Assembly (NCBI GenBank): GCA_020152595.1
Contig: JAIGNY010002073.1
Location: forward strand, 1,543,001-1,607,000
DNA: 64,000 nucleotides
Source of the DNA: Chiridota heheva
Taxonomy: Eukaryota; Echinodermata; Holothuroidea; Apodida; Chiridotidae
Reading direction: 5' to 3'
In this document: piece by piece, positions 45,697-58,125 of the stretch
Position numbering within the stretch: position 1 is the stretch's first letter
Layout of the letters: the number at the start of each line of letters is the position of its first letter
Program-made: the position numbers and the translations under genes
The notes under the pieces: generated by a model
What the model was told of the DNA's origin: nothing
The model's database searches: none
The model's input: the letters and a program-made list of their open reading frames with translations, nothing else

Positions 45697-46180
45697 ATGT
45701 GGCTACATACAGTAATTCAGGCAGAAGTTGATAGTGTGGCTACATACAGTAATTCAGGCAGAAGTTGATAGTGTGGCTACATACAGTAATTCAGGCAGAA
45801 GTTGATAGTGTGGCTACATACAGTAATTCAGGCAGAAGTTGATAGTGTGGCTACATACAGTAATCCAGGCAGAAGTTGATAGTGTGGCTACATACAGTAA
45901 TTCAGGCAGAAGTTGATAGTGTGGCTACATACAGTAATTCAGGCAGAAGTTGATAGTGTGGCTACATACAGTAATTCAGGCAGAAGTTGATAGTGTGGCT
46001 ACATACAGTAATTCAGGCAGAAGTTGATAGTGTGGCTACATACAGTAATTCAGGCAGAAGTTGATAGTGTGGCTACACACAGTAATTCAAGCAGAAGTTG
46101 ATAGTGTGGCTACATACAGTAATTCAGGCAGAAGTTGATAGTGTGGCTACATACAGTAATTCAGGCAGAAGTTGATAGGA
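45697..46180. repeat. 37-bp minisatellite, 13 copies
   Basis: Nearly identical tandem units containing GTGGCTACATACAGTAATTC and AGGCAGAAGTTGATA. Very few substitutions (for example TACACACAG in one unit), so it is recent or homogenised. It lies in PLPP intron 2. Confidence 0.97.
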
Positions 46181-47581
46181 AGTTTCTCTCGTGTTAGCTT
46201 AAATTGAATTCTTTATCTACAAAATGAGGATTTACTCAAAAAAACAAAGTGTAATTACCGGTATTATTATAATTTATGATTTTACTCTAATAGACAATTC
46301 AATCTCCACCTCCTACAATAGATTAACCAATTACAAATTTCTATGTACTTTAACCCAATCACGAACCTGTAATACTTTCACTTTTTATCCAATCAAAAGT
46401 TAATTTTATAAGTAACATTACAACATTCTACAGGTGACTCACTCTATGCCTATTATGATGTGAGTCAAACATACATTATGATGTTGAGATAAGTACCTAT
46501 TTGATACTTAATAGCTGTAGGTTTTTTTAACTGAGAGAAAGTATCCTTTAAAAAAAATTCCTTTTTCCAAACTTGTGCTTTAGGTGTCAGTGAGAGATTT
46601 GGGCTTTTCCCCCTAACTTACAAATTTAACTGTTTCATTGTATTATTCAACCAACACATGACCTACCATAAACTTTACCAAGTGTCTGTACTTGATCCGA
46701 TAATTATTCTTCTCACATTTCAGTGGGCAAACTTCTGATAGTTCTGACAATATTTGTAACTGAAGAAAAAATGTTTCCTTATATGTAATTGATTAATGAT
46801 AATCATTGATATAATCGTCTAATGAACTATCATTGACCTTATGTATATCCTAGTGCAATGAAGCTGAGAAGCATATTCTGTGATACATGTATAAAGTCAG
46901 TGAATTCCTTTGACTGAACAAACTTCCTTATTGAAAGATATTCATTGAAAATTAACATGCATTAAGACCACTCCTTCCATGTAAAATTTAAAACCTGTGC
47001 AATTGCTTACTATGAATAAATTTGGTAAAATTTACCCCGTGATTAGATGTCAATTTGAACTCTCAGAATAGTGTTGTATTAGTTTTGGTATGTTTATATT
47101 CGTTGTGTACAGAAATTAGTCACTGGAAAAAAAGTATGTTAGTACTGAAATGACTTTTACTTTCCTTATAATGTATAAATAACATGATGTTTTTGTTTCA
47201 TGTATCTTTTCATACAACAGAGGCTTTTTCCTAAAATTGAGCTCACTTTAATGGTCTTTGTCATTTTCAAAATTTGATGGCATTAGAACATGAGATACTG
47301 TATGTTACTTGATTGCACGTACGTACTGTATGTAACAGGTCTATTCCTTGTACTTTAGCAGTGTGGTAGCACCATTACTTATTGTTATTTTTAAGTCAGT
47401 ACTGCTTAACAGAAACCACTTTTTTGTGAAAAGTAGTATAGTACATGATGATTTTTAGTGTACAAGGAAGGTGAAACACTATTCGCTGATGAAACTAAAT
47501 ACCAATATGGGAGACCCTGCAAAAGGCGCTGGGAGTGTTCATGAATGAAACAAAATATTTTTCTTTCTGCTCTATTAACAG
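46181..47581. other. PLPP intron 2, remaining part
   Basis: AT-rich. Contains the acceptor TCTATTAACAG. No other feature. Confidence 0.5.
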
Positions 47582-47913
47582 ATAATTATCACTGAGTTGT
47601 TCATCTACATCCACCGTCAACGACTGGACATTGACTACCTTGGACCCAAAGATGACAATCACTGCTGTGGGGGGTTCATGATTCCTGCCCTTGTGTTTCA
47701 GATTGGACGATGTATAGCTGTCTTTTTCTTTGGTCTCCTAGCAACCATGGCTTCCACAGACTTCATAAAAAATGGAGTTGGAAGGTTGCGCCCTCATTTC
47801 TTCAGTATTTGTCAGCCAAACATACCTGAAGCAAATTGCACCGATGGTTATCTCAATTTTTACATAACAGAAGATGTCTGCACGGGAGATGAGGAGAAGA
47901 TTCTAGAGGGAAG
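47582..47913 (+). CDS. Phospholipid phosphatase, exon 3 with catalytic motif C1
   Basis: 332 nt, phase 0 in and 2 out, donor GGAAG|GTGAGAG. It encodes IIITELFIYIHRQ, a loop with CCGGFMIPALVFQIGRCIAV (third helix) and the first phosphatase motif KNGVGRLRP, followed by HFFSICQPN and a sequon NCT. In LPPs the K-x6-RP motif binds substrate phosphate, and a glycosylated luminal loop lies between C1 and C2. Everything fits. Confidence 0.96.
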
Positions 47914-49200
47914 GTGAGAGATAACCTTTCATCCTCATGTTAATAAAAATATGCTTTTATCCCAAGTCAATATTTAAATTTCCATCACATACAGTATATT
48001 GACCAATGTTGTATAGCTAGGGCGTTTGATTCCATGAAAGCAAAATTGTTGGACACTTTCTTTGAATATAGTGCAATGTCTGTTCTTGTGATAGCTGACA
48101 AGAAGAATTAAAGCAGTGGGTGGTTGATTTTGAAAGTACACAATATAAAAAAAAAGTTGTTCATTAAAAAAATTTAATATATCGATATTGATTGATGATT
48201 ACCAGTTGACTATACTCCTCGAAAGTGTTTTCTACGCTACTGTAGCCTGCCTATGCAACATCAGTAATCCTAACACAATGCTATAGTACTGCAGGAAGTT
48301 GTCATTTAGAACCCCCAGGTTAATGTAACTACCCCTAATTGGAGCCGAGCGTGCAACTCTCACTTATAGCTTAAATAACTATGCAATAAAATTTACAACC
48401 TTTAACCAGGGAGTTGTCATTCTAAAATGATAACTCCCTGCTTCAACTCAACAAACATTTCATTATTATCGTTTACTGTTCTATCACTGAAATGTCATTC
48501 TACACATTTGCCTGTTGTAACGTACATTATGTTTTTCTGTAGGGTCTTCCAAGCCCTATAACCTTGTTCTTATTTCTAAGGGTCTTGCGGTCTCGCTGTG
48601 TCTCTCTTGTCTGATACATAATGATATGTTATATGCAGTGAATAATGTAGGCCTACTATGTAGTGCACTAATTTTGGAATAAATGACTTTTTATATTTCT
48701 TGAATTTGACGTTCACATTCCAAAAAGTACAATTAATTCATATATGAATAAATAGAAATTCAAAACATGGAGTAATTCAGTCTGAAACAATCTACTAAAA
48801 GAGTCAATCATTAACTAAATAACAACAGTATCAGGAAGCAGTCACTAAGTGTGTACACATAGTATGCATTTACTTGTAATTTAATATGCTGAAGAAGAGG
48901 AAGTTCATTTATTGGTGAATGCTCAGGTTGTTTTCATAGCTTTTTTTTCCCTTTATGATAATACTTAGTCTTAATATAAGTAATTTGCTGATAAGTCAGC
49001 AGACGTTTTGATCACTCTTCATTGTTGCGAAGGAATAAGTTGGATTTATGTTCTGAAACTTTAAAATTGTATTTTTAAAGACACCATCGCAGCACCCTTA
49101 CATGAAACCCACCCTGAAACCTCCTGTTTTACCTACATTACACCAACTGCAGCACCAGTGTATGAAACTCATGCAATACATGTGCCCTCGCTGCCACAGT
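47914..49200. other. PLPP intron 3, left part, with a CAGGGAG hairpin
   Basis: At 48407-48440 CAGGGAGTTGTCATT pairs with AATGATAACTCCCTG (one G-T and one further mismatch). Otherwise unassigned. Confidence 0.55.
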
Positions 49201-51590
49201 TTCACCAGACCTGCACATCTTTTCTATTTGGTTAATTCTGATATGTCACACTTCCACCATACTGCACATCTTTTCTATTTGGTTAATTCTGATATAATGT
49301 CATAGTTCTGTCAGACCTGCACATCTTTTCTATTTGGTTAATTCTGATATAATGTCACAGTTCTGTCAGACCTGCACATCTTTTCTATTTGGGTAATTCT
49401 GATATAATGTCACAGTTCCACCAGACCTGCACATCTTTTCTATTTGGGTAATTCTGATATAATGTCATAGTTCCACCAGACCTGCACGTCTTTTCTATTT
49501 GGTTAATTCTGATATAATGTCACAGTTCCACCAGACCTGCACATCTTTTCTATTTGGGTAATTCTGATATAATGTCATAGTTCCACCAGACCTGCACATC
49601 TTTTCTATTTGGGTAATTCTGATATAATGTCATAGTTCCACCAGACCTGCACATCTTTTCTACTTGGTTAATTCTGATATAATGTCACAGTTCCACCAGA
49701 CTGCACATCTTTTCTACTTGGTTAATTCTGATATAATGTCACAGTTCCACCAGACCTGCACATCTTTTCTACTTGGTCAATTCTGATATAATGTCACAGT
49801 TCCACCAGACTGCACATCTTTTCTACTTGGTTAATTCTTATATAATGTCACAGTTCCACCAGACTGCACATCTTTTCTACTTGGTTAATTCTTATATAAT
49901 GTCACAGTTTCACCAGACTGCACATCTTTTCTACTTGGTTAATTCTTATATAATGTCACAGTTTCACCAGACTGCACATCTTTTCTACTTGGTTAATTCT
50001 TATATAATGTCACAGTTTCACCAGACTGCACATCTTTTCTACTTGGTTAATTCTGATATAATGTCACAGTTCCACCAGACCTGCACATCTTTTCTACTTG
50101 GTCAATTCTGATATAATGTCACAGTTCCACCAGACTGCACATCTTTTCTACTTGGTTAATTCTTATATAATGTCACAGTTTCACCAGACTGCACATCTTT
50201 TCTACTTGGTTAATTCTGATATAATGTCATAGTTCCACCAGACCTGCACATCTTTTCTACTTGGTTAATTCTTATATAATGTCACAGTTTCACCAGACTG
50301 CACATCTTTTCTACTTGGTTAATTCTTATATAATGTCACAGTTCCACCAGACTGCACATCTTTTCTACTTGGTTAATTCTTATATAATGTCACAGTTTCA
50401 CCAGACTGCACATCTTTTCTACTTGGTTAATTCTTATATAATGTCACAGTTTCACCAGACCTGCACATCTTTTCTACTTGGTTAATTCTTATATAATGTC
50501 ACAGTTCCACCAGACTGCACATCTTTTCTACTTGGTTAATTCTTATATAATGTCACAGTTTCACCAGACTGCACATCTTTTCTACTTGGTTAATTCTTAT
50601 ATAATGTCACAGTTCCACCAGACCTGCACATCTTTTCTACTTGGTCAATTCTGATATAATGTCACAGTTCCACCAGACTGCACATCTTTTCTACTTGGTT
50701 AATTCTTATATAATGTCACAGTTCCACCAGACTGCACATCTTTTCTACTTGGTTAATTCTTATATAATGTCACAGTTTCACCAGACTGCACATCTTTTCT
50801 ACTTGGTTAATTCTTATATAATGTCACAGTTTCACCAGACTGCACATCTTTTCTACTTGGTTAATTCTTATATAATGTCACAGTTCCACCAGACTGCACA
50901 TCTTTTCTACTTGGTTAATTCTTATATAATGTCACAGTTCCACCAGACCTGCACATCTTTTCTACTTGGTCAATTCTGATATAATGTCACAGTTCCACCA
51001 GACTGCACATCTTTTCTACTTGGTTAATTCTTATATAATGTCACAGTTCCACCAGACTGCACATCTTTTCTACTTGGTTAATTCTTATATAATGTCACAG
51101 TTTCACCAGACTGCACATCTTTTCTACTTGGTTAATTCTTATATAATGTCACAGTTTCACCAGACTGCACATCTTTTCTACTTGGTTAATTCTTATATAA
51201 TGTCACAGTTCCACCAGACCTGCACATCTTTTCTACTTGGTCAATTCTGATATAATGTCACAGTTCCACCAGACTGCACATCTTTTCTACTTGGTTAATT
51301 CTTATATAATGTCACAGTTCCACCAGACTGCACATCTTTTCTACTTGGTTAATTCTTATATAATGTCACAGTTCCACCAGACTGCACATCTTTTCTACTT
51401 GGTTAATTCTTATATAATGTCACAGTTCCACCAGACCTGCACATCTTTTCTACTTGGTTAATTCTTATATAATGTCACAGTTCCACCAGACTGCACATCT
51501 TTTCTACTTGGTTAATTCTTATATAATGTCACAGTTCCACCAGACTGCACATCTTTTCTACTTGGTTAATTTTGATATAATTTAACCTCT
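49201..51590. repeat. 54/55-bp minisatellite, about 44 copies
   Basis: Unit words: TATATAATGTCACAGTTCCA, CCAGACTGCACATC and TTTTCTACTTGGTTAATTCT. Left copies (49201-49700) are 55 bp with ACCTGCAC and TATTTGG. Most others are 54 bp with ACTGCAC. Since 54 is divisible by three, frames with an 18-residue repeat appear; they are artefacts. Marker units with GGTCAATTCTGATA recur every 5-10 units, showing higher-order duplication. Located in PLPP intron 3. Confidence 0.97.
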
Positions 51591-51814
51591 CTGGCACTAT
51601 CTGACCAACTTTTTCATGGTGTGTTATTTCCTCCCCCTCCCCCTTTTCTTATTAACCAAAATTTTGGATAAGTGTTCAGTTGTCAATTTTGATTTTGATT
51701 GGTCAAGGTTTGAAACATTGGTTGAATTTGTGTCAGTAGTTAATCAGGCCATATGCCACACAAGCTTATAAGATTCCTTTTTCTGAGAAATAGAAGTGCA
51801 TCTTTTAACAGATT

Positions 51815-52180
51815 CAGAGGAAATGTCTGTAATCACATGTCTGTAATCACATGTCTATAATCACACGTCTGTAATCACATGTCTGTAATCACATGTCTAT
51901 AATCACACGTCTGTAATCACATGTCTGTAATCACATGTCTATAATCACACGTCTGTAATCACATGTCTGTAATCACATGTCTGTAATCACATGTCTGTAA
52001 TCACATGTCTGTAAACACATGTCTGTAATCACATGTCTATAATCACATGTATGTAATCACTTGCCTGCAATCACATGTCTGTAATCACATGCCTGTAATC
52101 ACATGCCTGTAGTCACATGCCTGTAATCACATCACATGCCTGTAATCGCATGCCTGTAATCACATACCTGTAATCACATT
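51815..52180. repeat. 14-bp minisatellite ACATGTCTGTAATC, about 26 copies
   Basis: Variants include ACACGTCTGTAATC and ACATGCCTGTAATC. The CTATAATC variant recurs every three units on the left side. Intron 3 of the PLPP-like gene. Confidence 0.95.
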
Positions 52181-53007
52181 CTTAACTATATGGATAGTTC
52201 GCTAGTAAAATCAATCAAAATTTGAAAGAAAAAAAACTGTGATAACTTGAGAGGAGCTTTGAAATCATAATTGTAACTATTCATTTGTCAATATTATAAC
52301 ATTATATACCAAAAGTCATGTAAACACCTCACAATTAACCCTGTTTAATCTGTTAGGTGTGGAAGGTACCTGTTTGATAATCAAAAGGATGTTGTTGTAT
52401 TTCACAGCTTGCGTCATATCCTGAGCTGCATTCTACTTAGTATTGATTTCAGCGGTGTTTTCTATCCTTTGTTTGGAAATAGTTAATTTCCTTGAATTGA
52501 CTGATAGCATTACCTTAATGTGTTGTTGGAGACCATGTTATTCTTGTCCTTAAAGTAGGGGATTTAATTCTTGATGTAAGAACAGCATAATGCAACATGC
52601 AATGATTATGAGTATTTTGGAGTTTGCCAAACCCTTGAAGCTCTGCTTGGTATTTGTCATACCGAAGACAAATGTTTAGTTGTGAAGAAATACCAAGTCT
52701 TTCAAATATCCATGGAAACTCAATATTGACAATATTCTGATTACTTGAATTCCCTAGTAACAAAATCTTTTTCACACTCTGAATATTTCTAACTCACAAA
52801 TAACTAGCTAGCTATCCAAATTAAGCAAAATATTTAGTTTTTGTCAAGAGTGGTCAAGGCATTTCCCTTTAGAAAAATTGACATCGGTGATTCATGAAGG
52901 TCTAAAATATCACACTAAAGTAGGGGTGGTTTTTATTTTAGCTTGTGTATTTATTTTAGCCAAATCATGTATGAGAAAGATGTCTAATTTGATTTTGTTT
53001 TCTTCAG
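52181..53007. other. End of PLPP intron 3
   Basis: AT-rich, ends in acceptor TGTTTTCTTCAG. An 86-codon minus frame at 52515-52775 shows no family motif. Confidence 0.5.
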
Positions 53008-53065
53008 ACGTTCATTTCCATCTGGGCATTCATCAACCATTGTATACTGCATGATCTTTCTTGTT
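53008..53065 (+). CDS. Phospholipid phosphatase, exon 4 with catalytic motif C2
   Basis: A 58-nt exon from acceptor TTTTCTTCAG to donor CTTGTT|GTAAGTATG, phase 2 in and 0 out. It reads RSFPSGHSSTIVYCMIFLV. PSGH is the second phosphatase motif, whose His acts as acid/base. It is too short to stand out as an open frame but fits in phase and order. Confidence 0.95.
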
Positions 53066-53904
53066 GTAAGTATGTTCTGCCACGTTTATGCCTATGTTTG
53101 GCCACGTTCTTGCCGTTCTTGCCATCTTTTGTTTAAAGGTAAAAATGGAAAGATAAGGGAAAACAGTCTTTAAACTGTCAAAATAACACTTAAAAGTTTT
53201 TAAGTTATGACAATTCTCAAGTGTTAAACTATTAATGTACTGCATGAAATGGAGTACAGATGAAATTTGTAATTCTATGTATTTCTTTCCCAAATATCAA
53301 AGGTTCTCAAATTGTGTTCTACCACTAAATATGGGTTAAGGTTACAGTAGTATCTAATTTCCTGTTCACTGCAGCCAACTTTTCCCATTAAAAATACTTT
53401 GGGGAAGGACCAACAAACTGTAAATTAACATGAGCCATTTTCTAGTTGTCCCATTCTTAGGTCACAAGTTATTGCATAATTTATGCTAATGAGCATGTAA
53501 GCTCTTTGAATGTTGTAAAATAGACAAGTCATGAATGAAATTGTATATTTTATTAAGGATACTGTTGATGGATAATGTACAAATGTATTCAGAAGGTATT
53601 GCTTTAAATTGTTACTCTGAAGAATCATAAACTGTGACTCGGCACATATGGTACCTAATTGTTCATGGTCATATTTGAGAGTATTTGAACTCCTTAGACT
53701 GAAAAAGTAATAGATCAAATGTAGAACCAACAGGAGATGCAGAACATAGTTCAGAGGGTTTTAGTACGTTGACCTCACACCTTCAAGTTGTTCAATTACC
53801 TTTGTCAGACCCTCTTTTTGTAAGAAAAAATGGAAGCTTTTAAGAGGCCATTAGAATATGATCTTTGTGCATGTTATCACTATGATGCAATTTTCATGAA
53901 TTGA
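53066..53904. other. PLPP intron 4, left part
   Basis: AT-rich. No further feature. Confidence 0.5.
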
Positions 53905-54322
53905 TACCTTTGTTATTTTTAATACCTTTTTTGTTATTTTGATACCTCTTTGTTATTTTGTCAACCTTTTTGTTATTTTGATACCTCTTTGTTATTTTGA
54001 TACCTCTTTGTTATTTTGATACCTCTTTGTTATTTTGATACCTCTTTGTTCTTCTGATACCTTTTTGTTATTTTGATACCTCTTTGTTCTTTTGATACCT
54101 CTTTGTTATTTTAATATCTCTGTTATTTTGAATACCTATTTTGTTATTTTGATACCTCTTTGTTTGATAACCTCTTTGTTATTTTGATACCTCTTTGTTA
54201 TTTTGATACCTCTGTTATTTTGATACCTCTTTGTTATTTTGATACCTCTTTGTTATTTTGATACCTCTCTGTTATTTTGATACCTCTTTGTTATTTTGAT
54301 ACCTTTATGTTAGTTTGATATT
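53905..54322. repeat. 19-bp minisatellite GATACCTCTTTGTTATTTT, about 21 copies
   Basis: Tandem units with small indels, in PLPP intron 4. Confidence 0.95.
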
Positions 54323-54406
54323 TGAAACCTCTGCCCCTTCCACCTTCGAGTCCTACTTTGTTAAAATTCATACTGGTCATAATTTCTTTCTCTTCTTGAA
54401 CTACAG

Positions 54407-54583
54407 CTGTACCTTCAGAGCAGATGGCAGAGCCGCTCATTGATGTACCTTCGTCCTTTGATGCAGTTTATCTCGATCATGATCGCAACCTTGGTCTGCC
54501 TCAGTCGTATCTCAGATTACAAGCACCATCCAACTGACGTGTTAGCTGGTGTGGTACTGGGCCTTATTGCTGCTTTTTGCATG
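54407..54583 (+). CDS. Phospholipid phosphatase, exon 5 with catalytic motif C3
   Basis: 177 nt, phase 0 on both sides, acceptor TTGAACTACAG, donor ATG|GTAAAC. Reads LYLQSRWQSRSLMYLRPLMQ, then FISIMIATLVCLSRISDYKH and HPTDVLAGVVLGLIAAFCM. SRxSDYxHHxxDV is the third PAP2 motif, with the nucleophilic His and its Asp partner, at the head of the last helix. All three motifs of the enzyme are intact. Confidence 0.96.
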
Positions 54584-55145
54584 GTAAACATTTTAACATT
54601 CATGTTTTTTGTTTTTTTGTGAAACTTTTTATATTGATTCACCTGGAATAGGCTTTTTTTCCATGAGCAGGTCTGACCCTTTATGTAGGATATCTGGATC
54701 ATGACATTTTAACATGAGGGTTTGTTACCATACTTTTAATTGAAAATTCCCATATGTTCTTTGTTACTAATACCAATACATACAAAATGTTTGTATGCAT
54801 ATGGCACTTGCTGCTAGTCACATAGATTGTTTGATTGGTCCATTCTGGATTTGTAGTATCACATTTAAACCAAAGAAAGTGGTCAAACTGATTGACTTTT
54901 TTCTTCTAAATTTCATAGAAGCAGCATTGTATAGTTTTATTTCATTATATCAGTTACTGACATACCATTTCTGAATGTAACTTGGGGTAGTATGAATCAG
55001 TGACACATTCCAACAGTATTGGATACAACATGAAAACACTAAGCACCATTTTTGATCAGAATTAAGGACCAAACCTATACCAACTGGATTATCTTTTTTA
55101 GGTGATGTTATATCCATAACAATATATATATTTTTTTCTTGCCAG
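54584..55145. other. PLPP intron 5
   Basis: AT-rich, ending in the pyrimidine-rich acceptor TTTTTTTCTTGCCAG. Confidence 0.6.
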
Positions 55146-55274
55146 ATGTTTGCTGTGTCTAGCCTGTTCAGGAGTTCCAACGCACAAGTTTCGGAAAATG
55201 GATTCAGAAATGATTTGTTTATGGAAATGAATGGTCGCAACCAATCCAGTCGCCAAGAAGAGGGTATATTTTAG
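55146..55274 (+). CDS. Phospholipid phosphatase, last coding exon
   Basis: 129 nt including the TAG stop. Reads MFAVSSLFRSSNAQVSENGF then RNDLFMEMNGRNQSSRQEEG. In LPP proteins a short polar cytosolic tail follows the last helix, as here. The first Met is not a start; it follows the exon 5 donor in phase. Confidence 0.88.
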   Translation: MFAVSSLFRSSNAQVSENGFRNDLFMEMNGRNQSSRQEEGIF

Positions 55275-55670
55275 AATGAATTCCAACGTGTATTTTAGAG
55301 ATAGTTCCATGTATAAATCACACTGTTAGAGATAGCAGAATGGTCAAGTGCTAGCAATATTCTATTGTACAGTGAAAATTGGCAATTACAAAAATGGAGA
55401 AATCTGTGAATTTCCTTTGAAAGAAACATAAAATGTATAAGTTTAATTGATATTTGTAATACCATATGTAATAATCTTATGAAGCATTGATATATTTTAA
55501 TATGTTATGCGTAGTGATGCTTCCTTTCAATCAATTTGTATATAGGCGGGGTGGGTTGTTATCTCAGCCTTTTCAAATGTAGTTCAGCAGACCAGTCAAT
55601 GAATTTTATTTCTGGATAGTTTTGTTTGAATTTTGTGAATAAATGAATAAACCAAAAATTATATTTTATT
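55275..55670 (+). other. Likely 3' UTR of the PLPP-like gene
   Basis: Follows the stop codon at 55272-55274. Two AATAAA signals (55638-55643 and 55646-55651) lie about 365-375 bp after it, with T-rich sequence beyond. The true transcript end is not determined. Confidence 0.55.
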
Positions 55671-56715
55671 AGGCTGTAATTTGTATGCAATGTTTGTGCT
55701 ACCAAAATGTCTTTAATTGTGAAGATAAATTTTTGCTTCTTCTCAACCAGAAATATGTACATTAGATAATAAAAACGTAAAATTGTAATATACAATTGAA
55801 TGCTTTATGAAAATATAATACTTAATAGACTAGTAAGTGACTAGACTACATGAGCTAGAGGTCACAATTTTACTAAAAGTCATGAAATTGGAGAGAAAAA
55901 AATCACATTAAAATATTGGTGCTTTGCAGCATTTTGAATTTTCAGAGCTAATTATTCAGAAATAATATATCTTAGGTTGCCTTGTACGTACTTAAAGCTG
56001 ATTAAGTTTTTCACTAAAATTAGAAACTATTCACCTCAACATAAAATATTACTGTGTTAAAACAAATTGTGTGTGAAGTTCATAGTCAGTCAGTTTTACT
56101 TGTGCAATATTTTTTTCTGTCAGATAAAAACATGTGATGAGTGATATGCTTAGATCAAGATATTTATTGCAGACTTCGCAAGGAAAAAATTAATAGTAAT
56201 TTTGTAATTGGGTCACCTGAGAAGAATTTTCTTTATTTTTGTATCCTTAAGATATCACCATAACGGGTAGGAAATGGAGCTTGACTTTCATTGCTGCATG
56301 CTTTTATGTGGTTCATTCTTGTTTAGTTGTGTACATCAATTTTGCAAATATATCTCACTATATGCTCACTTCCAAAAAATATTCATTATGTAAAGAATAA
56401 GATCAGTGTTCAAGAATGGGTGTTGTATGTGATAAAGGAAACTTAGAAGATCAAATTTGTGACAATATTATTCAAAATTCTTTTTCCATCAAGTGATACC
56501 TAAGTTCTATTAGATTTGTGTTTCAGGCATTAAAATGATGCACTTAGTGAATTTGCCAGTCTCACCTGCAGAGGTAAAATGCAGAAAAGAAGCAGATTAT
56601 AGAACAAAGGAACATCAAATTATGCAAATTAGTTCCTCAACATTACTTTTTTATGGATGTCAGAATAGTTCGGTTGCCTGTATTTTCTGATATCTAAAAA
56701 ATTAAGTGCCAAGAA
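55671..56715. other. Intergenic sequence, nothing recognised
   Basis: AT-rich. No feature beyond possible alternative poly(A) signals. Confidence 0.4.
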
Positions 56716-57287
56716 TTAAAGGAATATTCCCATAGTTTTTTATTTTATTTGAAAGAACATATACTTTTAGAGCCATTTTGGTACAAAAATCAGGCTGATA
56801 TCATATTCCGTTCAGGAGGTATTGATTTATAAAGATTTCCCAATTGCAAATTAAAGCTTTTGTACAGTATGATAAATTCATGTTTGATGATGTCATAAAG
56901 GCAATTCTATTGCAAATGTTTATGTATTTCTTTGAACGTTAATTGGTTGTTTCTGTTTGATTACAAACAATTTTACAAAAGTTATTGAAGTAGGGTATAT
57001 TTGGCAATGTATATAAATACCTAACTTTCATCAATTTATTTTTCTAGCAGTTTTACTAATAACAAAGGATGAAAGATTTTAATAAAAGACATAAACTTTG
57101 TGGGAGAATGTGTTGCTGTGATGTCATGCTGAGCCTTTTCATAGTGACATTTTTTGTGAACCTTAATATTTGAATATCTCCTGGTAGGAATAACATATAA
57201 ACATGATTTTTGTACTAAATTGTTTCTAAAAAAATTCTCTTTTTTTTTATGAAATATTATAAAAAAAACATGGGGATATACCTTTAA
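56716..57287. mobile_element. TTAA-flanked foldback MITE (copy 2)
   Basis: 572 bp between TTAA at 56716-56719 and 57284-57287. The ends are TTAAAGGAATATTCCCAT and the complement TTAAAGGTATATCCCCAT. Both arms hold GTACAAAAATCA followed by an ATTCC...AGGAG-TATT block. Related to the copies at 10573 and 19278. Confidence 0.8.
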
Positions 57288-57422
57288 GTTTATAAAGAAA
57301 TAATAAATTTAATGAATTCATTTATTTATTGTTGTTTTGTAACATTTGATACAATTATATATCTATTTGAGTTTTCATGCTTCTGAAACTTTTATTTCCT
57401 CTGCATCTCGCTATTTATTTCA

Positions 57423-58058
57423 GTCCTTTCCCACAAGAACCTCCATTTATTGGTGTTTGACTTTTGGACTCTGCTAGAAGCAATTGATTTTATTATATTG
57501 TGTTTTTTTCTTAATTCTATGATGGATTTGGCTTTCTCTTCTTTGTAGATGTTGCATTTTAGCGCATTTATTTATAACAGGGATAGACTCAAGTTCAACG
57601 TCCAACAATTATTTGCTTATTTTAAACAGTGGTTACAAATTCTAGGTCCGACAATGTAAGGAATTTTAAAATACCCACTTTCATTAAGAGGCATCCAAGA
57701 TTAATAAATGAAATTGTTTTTTTATTTTTATGGATATTATATTTGATGAAAGTGCTGACAGGAAACTCATTAAAATACACAATAATACAGAAAACATCAA
57801 AGCATAAAGTCTTCTAAATTTGTACAAACCTCCAAAGTCAATAATGAAATATTTTATCATCTCCATAAGAGTCATGCAGAGCTTAAGCATAGGTACTTAA
57901 AAGATACTAGAGGTAATCATCATATGTGTATCTGTATTGTTGATACTTCAAATCCTTCCATGTTATGCAAATGTGACTTATCTAAGTGTGCAGCTAGGGA
58001 AAATCAATTAGCTTTAAAGCCCACAGGATATTCTGCCTTAAACCAAATGCGTTTTTAA
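57423..58058 (+). pseudogene. Coding-like remnant of unknown family
   Basis: One frame reads from 57423 to a TAG at 57546, then continues in the same frame from ATG at 57549 (MLHFSAFIYNRDRLKFNVQQ) to TAA at 57657. A second frame ending at 58058 contains NNEIFYHLHKSHAELKHRYL then HHMCICIVDTSNP and CKCDLSKCAAREN. Residue choice looks protein-like, with paired Cys residues, yet I recognise no family. It could be an old transposon ORF or a broken gene. Low confidence. Confidence 0.3.
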
Positions 58059-58125
58059 ATTGATGAGAATGCTGATTGTTGAAAATAAAAACCTAGTTTC
58101 TGCAGTAACATTTTTGAAGATGGGA

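Noticed and set aside
45697..46180. CRISPR-like array with 37-bp repeats
   Set aside because: No unique spacers between repeats. A simple tandem array in an intron.
49773..51461. Several frames of 74-112 codons with an 18-residue repeat
   Set aside because: They come from the 54-bp intronic minisatellite. Unit length divisible by three explains the lack of stops.
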